In this document: positions 59,444 through 64,000 of the stretch, piece after piece
Numbering within the stretch: the first letter of the stretch is position 1
Layout: each line of letters starts with the position of its first letter
NCBI GenBank assembly: GCA_041391505.1
Contig: JAWKNW010000008.1
Location: 124,001 to 188,000 of the forward strand
Length of the DNA stretch: 64,000 bases
DNA from: Rhodothermales bacterium
GTDB lineage: Bacteria; Bacteroidota; Rhodothermia; Rhodothermales; JAHQVL01
Reading direction: 5' to 3'
Notes under the pieces: model-generated
Database searches by the model: none
What the model was told of the DNA's origin: nothing
The model's input: only the letters and a program-made list of their open reading frames with translations
Translations under genes and position numbers: made by a program

Positions 59444-61873
59444 TTAGGCGCGAGCGAGCGATGCCTGCTGTTCTTTCATGCGCCGAACCATGGACACGGC
59501 GAAGCCCCCCGTGAGGATGAAAAGCCCGAGCCAGACGAGGTTGATGAAGGGTTTCTCATGCGCCTGGATGACCACCCAGTCCTCCGCGGCGATCCGCACG
59601 CCTTCCACCACGAAGTTGGCGCTGCCGTTATCCACATTCATGCCCGAGAACGTGACGGCCACATTCCACTCGTTCATCCGGTTCTGGACATACTGCTGGC
59701 GGCCATCCGACATCACGATGTAGATCGGGCGCAGCTCGTGGGTCTCGCCGGTCTTCAGATTCGTCATGTCGACCACGGCCGCCACGGCGATGGCGCTCGA
59801 ATCCGGCACGAGGTCCGAATCGACGTTCGTATCGAAATTCTTGAACGTGATGCGATAGTCCTCGCTGCCCAGGGTCCGGCTCTCGCCGCGGCCGAGCGTG
59901 ATGGCGCCGCCCATCTCCTGGCTCTGCTCTTCCGTCTCGAACATCACGTTCGGCGAGACGGCCAGGAAGAGGTCGCGCTCATAGAACATCTTGACGTCGG
60001 GATGCTGGATCCACTGGTCCTTGTTGCTCTTGTAGACCACCGGTTTGAGCGTGAAGGAGCGCCCGCGGGCGTCGGTCACGTCCATGATGTAATGCGCCCG
60101 GCCCAGCTCGTTGAGTTCCGAGCCGACATAGGTCATCGTATAGCCGTCCACCGTCCGCGACTCGCCGCGGGAGAGGATGAAGTTCTCGCGCCCCGGGTCG
60201 GACAGCAGGTTGTCGAAACTGCTCGACGCGATGATGCCCAGGATCATGATGGTCATGCCCACGTGGGTGATGGCGCCGCCGGCCATCCGGAGATTGCCGC
60301 GCCCGATCCGCCACAACACCTGTCCGTTGCCGTACAGCGCGAAGAACGACACGAAGACCAGCATCAGCAGCTGGATGCCCTCGCCGTACACCTGCCAGAA
60401 CGCCCCCAGGCCGGAGAACATGCCGGCCTCGAAAAGGCCCGACGAGGCGGCGGCGCCGGCGTCGGCCAGCACGGTGGTCCGCTCGACGAACGGCGTGAAG
60501 ATCAATACGGCGACGGTGCTGATGACCGACAGCACGACGGGGCGGAGGAGGACGGCGTTCACCGTATCGACCGACATCTTATTCCACCAGAACAGCTGCC
60601 CCAGGCCGGCAAGAAACATGAAGCCGATGGTCAGGGGTAGCGTCCACACATTGTAGAACTCGATCGCCACCGCCGACGGGCTGTCGCGGAAGAGCCGGCC
60701 GAGGATCGGTGCGCTCGTGCCCAGGATGACGACCAGGGCGACGGCGCTGAGCAACAGGGCGCCGGCGAAGATCATGAACTCGCGCGACAGCACGTTCGGC
60801 TCCTTTTCCGGCGTCGGCAGCTCCCGGTAGCGCAGGATGAAGAGCCCGAAACCGACCACCGCCATCGCCAGGATCCAGATCACCAGCTGGAGATACAGCC
60901 CGAGGTCGACGAACGAGTGCACCGACACGTCGCCCAGGATGCCGCTGCGCGTCATGAAGGTCGAGTACACGACCAGCATAAAGGCCAGGATACACAGAAA
61001 CAGCGCGGCCTTGTGCGACGCGCCGCTGCGTTTCTGCACGATCATCATGTGCAGGGCCGCCACCCCAACGAGCCACGGCACCAGCGAGGAGTTTTCGACG
61101 GGGTCCCACGCCCAGTAGCCACCGAACGACAGGGTTTCATACGCCCAGTAGCCGCCCATCGCGATGCCGACCATGAGCACCATGTTGGCGAAAATCGTCC
61201 ACGGCAGCGCCGGCCGCACCCAGCTGGTGTACTTGCGCAGCCACAGCGCCGCGATGGCGAAGGCGAACGGCGCGATCATCGCGGTGAAGCCGAGAAACAG
61301 CGTTGGCGGATGGATGGCCATCCAGTAATTCTGCAGGAGGTCGTTCAACCCGCTCCCATCCGGCGGGATGAAGCCCTCCGGCGTATTGGGGAATTTCTCG
61401 TAGATGGTCATGAACGGCGAGGCGCCTACCGTCAGCGAACCGAATTTCAGCCCCACCACCATCGAGATGAGGAAGATCTGGCAGAAGGAGACCACCGCCA
61501 TCACGGCCGGCTCGTAGTCGCGACCGCCCCAGCGAATCAGCGAGAGGCCCATGAACCCCATCAACACGATCCACAACAGGAACGACCCTTCCTGGCCCGC
61601 CCAGAACGACGACACGAGAAAGTGCGTGGGCAGGTCGCGGGACGACTGCTGCCAGACGTACGCGTACTGGAATTGATGGGTGAAGATGAGCCGCGAAAGG
61701 ATGAGCGCGGCGGCAAAGCCGGCGAAAGCGACCACCTTCCATGCGGTCCGCCCCAACCACCGCCACTGCGCGTCTTCAAGCGGACGACGGACCGCCATGA
61801 AGTAACTCACGCCCGAAATGCCGCATGCAAGAAATGCGAGAATGAGTAAGAGTTCGCCTAGGATGCCCAGCAT
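59444..61873 (-). CDS. ccmF: Cytochrome c maturation heme lyase subunit CcmF
   Basis: An 809-residue multi-pass protein for covalent heme attachment to cytochrome c. The WWD heme-handling motif is GGYWAWDPVENSSLVPW near residue 245. Other family blocks are HFLVSSFWAGQEGSFLLW and NYWMAIHPPTLFLGF with His near residue 180, and VHSFVDLGLYLQLV. The C-terminal periplasmic domain (about 560-780) carries VGMTIMILGIIASSSFDN before it and ends with a membrane helix. It is longer than E. coli CcmF (about 650). No other ccm gene lies in the window downstream; upstream 514 bp are gene-free. Confidence 0.92.
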   Translation of the reverse strand: MLGILGELLLILAFLACGISGVSYFMAVRRPLEDAQWRWLGRTAWKVVAFAGFAAALILSRLIFTHQFQYAYVWQQSSRDLPTHFLVSSFWAGQEGSFLLWIVLMGFMGLSLIRWGGRDYEPAVMAVVSFCQIFLISMVVGLKFGSLTVGASPFMTIYEKFPNTPEGFIPPDGSGLNDLLQNYWMAIHPPTLFLGFTAMIAPFAFAIAALWLRKYTSWVRPALPWTIFANMVLMVGIAMGGYWAYETLSFGGYWAWDPVENSSLVPWLVGVAALHMMIVQKRSGASHKAALFLCILAFMLVVYSTFMTRSGILGDVSVHSFVDLGLYLQLVIWILAMAVVGFGLFILRYRELPTPEKEPNVLSREFMIFAGALLLSAVALVVILGTSAPILGRLFRDSPSAVAIEFYNVWTLPLTIGFMFLAGLGQLFWWNKMSVDTVNAVLLRPVVLSVISTVAVLIFTPFVERTTVLADAGAAASSGLFEAGMFSGLGAFWQVYGEGIQLLMLVFVSFFALYGNGQVLWRIGRGNLRMAGGAITHVGMTIMILGIIASSSFDNLLSDPGRENFILSRGESRTVDGYTMTYVGSELNELGRAHYIMDVTDARGRSFTLKPVVYKSNKDQWIQHPDVKMFYERDLFLAVSPNVMFETEEQSQEMGGAITLGRGESRTLGSEDYRITFKNFDTNVDSDLVPDSSAIAVAAVVDMTNLKTGETHELRPIYIVMSDGRQQYVQNRMNEWNVAVTFSGMNVDNGSANFVVEGVRIAAEDWVVIQAHEKPFINLVWLGLFILTGGFAVSMVRRMKEQQASLARA

Positions 61874-62387
61874 GGTTGGTAGACCGATGACGCGTGGAAA
61901 AAACGGGTAAAGGGTTGAAGCCAGCGCGTGGTGCTGTGTTCCGCAAAAAACAGATTAACCGCACGCATATCCGGCTAAATCGGGCCTCTGGCTACCCACC
62001 TCATTCATTTCTCACCGAGGAGCCGATTGCGAGGACTCGCCTGACGAGGAGGGGGATGCCTTGAACGTCCCGATGTGCACCACCGCGTAACAAAACGCCG
62101 GCCAGAAAGACCCAAGCACGCCGCTCCCCTCCCGCCGGCCGCTCTGCGCCTCCCGCCGGCCCGGCCATCCGTGAAGCGCGCCCGATCCGGCGCATGCGAT
62201 ATCCGAAGCGCCCCCGCTGGTACCGATCCGCCGTTGCCACACTCAGAATGATACGCCAAAACCTGTATCCTGCACGCCGGCAAGGCCCGTTGCCGCCCAA
62301 ACGAGCGGTTCTTCGCTTGGCACATCGTTTGAAAGCGGCCTCTTACCCCTCCTCCCCCTATCACATCGCTATCCCTCGCTCGAAACC
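61874..62387. other. Gene-free stretch between ccmF and the FnIII protein
   Basis: No credible ORF on either strand. It contains two copies of CTCCCGCCGGCC about 24 bp apart. The divergent promoters of ccmF and the FnIII gene must lie here but no consensus was found with confidence. Confidence 0.5.
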
Positions 62388-64000
62388 ATGATGACTCCAG
62401 AGACCGCAACGTGCGTTGATCGGTCGCGGCTGTCCGTGAAATCACGTCTGACAACCCGTTTCCCCCGATCCCTCCGCTCCTCCCTGTTCGCCCTTGCCCT
62501 CACCGGCCTCATTTCTACCGCTACCGTCACCCGCGCGCAAGCGCAGAACGCAGACGTGTTCGTGACCGTCTGCACGATGGACGCCGAGACGTCGAGCCCG
62601 CTCGAACAGTCCTTCGTCCTGGCGCGATACCAGACGCAGCCATCCGCCACGGCGTTTACCGATGCGACGGGCTGCGCGCGTCTCGCCGTGCCGACCCGCA
62701 TTGGAACCGGCACGGAGGACGACGCCGCGTTCCCGTCCGGCTTCGCCGTCGACACCCCGTTCCCGCATCCGGTGCTCGGACGCACCGCCCTGCCCTTCCG
62801 CATCGACACGCCCCAGCAGGTGCATTTCGCGCTGTACGACATCCTGGGCCGGGCCGCCATGCCCGACATCACCGAAACGCTGCCTGCCGGCGCGCACGAA
62901 ATCGCGCTCGACATGAGCGGGTTGCAGGCCGGCCTCTACCTCTACCGGTTTACCGGCGAACACGGCGCGGTGAGCGGTCAGCTCATCAAGGTCGGCGGCG
63001 GCGCCGGCGTGCCGGCGAGCGCCCGAATCCAGGGCGGCGAGGCGCCGCTCGCGCGTGGCAGCGCCGCCCCCGCGTCGCGCAGCGCCCAGAGCGTGATCGG
63101 CGTGCGCATCGAAGCCCAGCGCGACGGGTACCTCACGATGGTCCAGGAACGCGACATCACCGACGGCGAGCGGGTCGACCTGCCCCTGTCCGCCGTCAGC
63201 AGCGGCGTGCCGCCGTCGCCGATCCTCACGGCGCCGGCCGACGGCGCCACCGAGGTGTCCGCCTCCACCCTGGCGCTCGTCTGGCAGACCGTCGCCAGCG
63301 CGACATCCTACACGGCGCAGCTCTCCACCGCCGCCGACTTCTCCACCGTCGCGCTCCAGGTGGAGAACATCGCGACGCCGGCGTTCACGCTGACCGATCT
63401 CGCGCTGGGCACCACGTATTACTGGCGCATCCGCGCCACGACCGACGGCGTCACGGGCAACTGGTCCGCCACCTTCCACTTCGCCACCGAGGCCGACCCG
63501 TCTCCCGTGCCCACCCCCGTTCTGCTCACCCCGTCGAACGGCTCCACGAACCTCCCCACCGAGGCCGTAGCGATGAGCTGGACCGCCATCGAAGGCGCGA
63601 CGGGCTACGACATCCAGCTGGCGCTCACCAGTACGTTCGACGTGATCGACCGCCAGAGTGTCGGCTCGGTCAGCAACGCCTTCGTCACCTCGGACCTCGC
63701 CGCGGGGACGACCTACTACTGGCGGGTGCGCGGCCATATCGGGCTCGACGTGGGCGACTGGACGACGCCGTTCAGTTTCGCCACCGCCGCCGACGCCGTC
63801 TCGCTGACGGCGCCCGAGCCGACCACGCCGGCCAACGGGGCGTCCAACATCCCGATCGAAGGCGCCGCGCTCGGGTGGACGGCCGTCACCGGAGCGACGA
63901 ATTATGCCATCCAGGTGTCGACCCAGGCCGATTTCTCGAGCGTCGAGATCCAGGCCGCCGAGGTGCCGGAAACGGGTTATCTGCTGCCGGCGCTCGAACC
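62388..64000 (+). CDS. Large secreted FnIII-repeat protein with internal sorting-domain-like module (3'-truncated by window end)
   Basis: The frame opens at ATG 62388 and is still open at the window edge (537 codons seen). A signal peptide ends about TATVTRAQAQ (residue 57). Residues about 125-205 form a module with LGRTALPFRID, FALYDILGRAAMP, LPAGAHEIALDMSGLQAGLYLYRFT and GQLIKVGG. This is the pattern of the type IX secretion C-terminal sorting domain, which normally ends a protein. From about residue 280 there are three fibronectin-III-like repeats of about 100 residues, each with the pattern P..L.PA(D/N)GAT, (L/M).W..V..AT.Y..Q(L/V)ST, and GTTYYWR(I/V)R. The real C-terminus lies beyond the window. 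The protein is probably cell-surface; its partner is unknown. Confidence 0.85.
   Translation, partial: MMTPETATCVDRSRLSVKSRLTTRFPRSLRSSLFALALTGLISTATVTRAQAQNADVFVTVCTMDAETSSPLEQSFVLARYQTQPSATAFTDATGCARLAVPTRIGTGTEDDAAFPSGFAVDTPFPHPVLGRTALPFRIDTPQQVHFALYDILGRAAMPDITETLPAGAHEIALDMSGLQAGLYLYRFTGEHGAVSGQLIKVGGGAGVPASARIQGGEAPLARGSAAPASRSAQSVIGVRIEAQRDGYLTMVQERDITDGERVDLPLSAVSSGVPPSPILTAPADGATEVSASTLALVWQTVASATSYTAQLSTAADFSTVALQVENIATPAFTLTDLALGTTYYWRIRATTDGVTGNWSATFHFATEADPSPVPTPVLLTPSNGSTNLPTEAVAMSWTAIEGATGYDIQLALTSTFDVIDRQSVGSVSNAFVTSDLAAGTTYYWRVRGHIGLDVGDWTTPFSFATAADAVSLTAPEPTTPANGASNIPIEGAALGWTAVTGATNYAIQVSTQADFSSVEIQAAEVPETGYLLPALE

Noticed and set aside
62442..63737. A 431-codon minus-strand frame over the FnIII gene
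   Set aside because: Antisense of the FnIII coding region with Gly/Arg/Val-rich composition; the plus frame has a signal peptide and periodic FnIII motifs.

Overview
The window looks like a chromosomal segment of a high-GC member of the Bacteroidota/Rhodothermota lineage, most likely a Rhodothermales relative. The evidence is a SusC/SusD outer-membrane pair, a SusC-linked beta-propeller hybrid histidine kinase, a GWxTD-family secreted protein, a module resembling the type IX secretion sorting domain, lipoproteins with short lipoboxes, and few Shine-Dalgarno sequences. The species cannot be named from the sequence alone.

Layout. (1) 84-825: a tRNA gene with anticodon CAU, probably tRNA-Ile2, interrupted right after the anticodon by a 669-nt group I intron (120-788) that carries an HNH homing-endonuclease ORF. 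(2) 1.2-19.5 kb: a polymer-utilisation region with a giant hybrid sensor kinase, a membrane protein, a GH3 beta-glucosidase (minus), a secreted subtilase with a ricin-type lectin domain (minus), a sialidase lipoprotein, SusC, SusD and a GWxTD protein. (3) 19.6-24.3 kb: two halves of a probable heterodimeric ABC exporter with ribonuclease Z between them. (4) 24.3-25.7 kb: a REP-associated tyrosine transposase (RAYT) flanked by arrays of REP-like palindromes and G-rich minisatellites. (5) 25.7-30.8 kb: a GMC oxidoreductase with its small subunit, a zinc alcohol dehydrogenase, and an ArsR-ArsM arsenic methylation pair with a clear palindromic operator. (6) 30.9-42 kb: an aspartyl protease-like protein, then polysaccharide and envelope genes (Wzx-like flippase, GT4, PIG-L deacetylase, an unrecognised 650-residue protein, FkbM methyltransferase, MprF). 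(7) 42-44.6 kb: two helical secreted proteins and a DUF599 membrane protein, all minus. (8) 44.8-51.3 kb: a tight operon with GT2, three C-methyltransferase-like proteins, glucose-1-phosphate cytidylyltransferase and an SDR, which together suggest a branched CDP-deoxysugar for a surface glycan. (9) 51.5-62 kb: a CnoX-like thioredoxin, a PD40 lipoprotein, a manganese/zinc ABC importer whose two permeases both carry C-terminal winged-helix domains, a REC-HPt protein, an ArsR regulator and CcmF. (10) 62.4 kb to the end: the start of a long secreted FnIII-repeat protein with an unusually placed sorting-domain-like module.

The most unusual features are the intron-split tRNA, the RAYT/REP locus, and a set of intergenic arrays of 6-8-bp units arranged as long imperfect inverted repeats (near 17.2, 21.4 and 51.3 kb, with a half-element at 19.5 kb). 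The third of these is followed by five near-identical mini-hairpins. All domain assignments come from reading motifs by eye; no database search was run.
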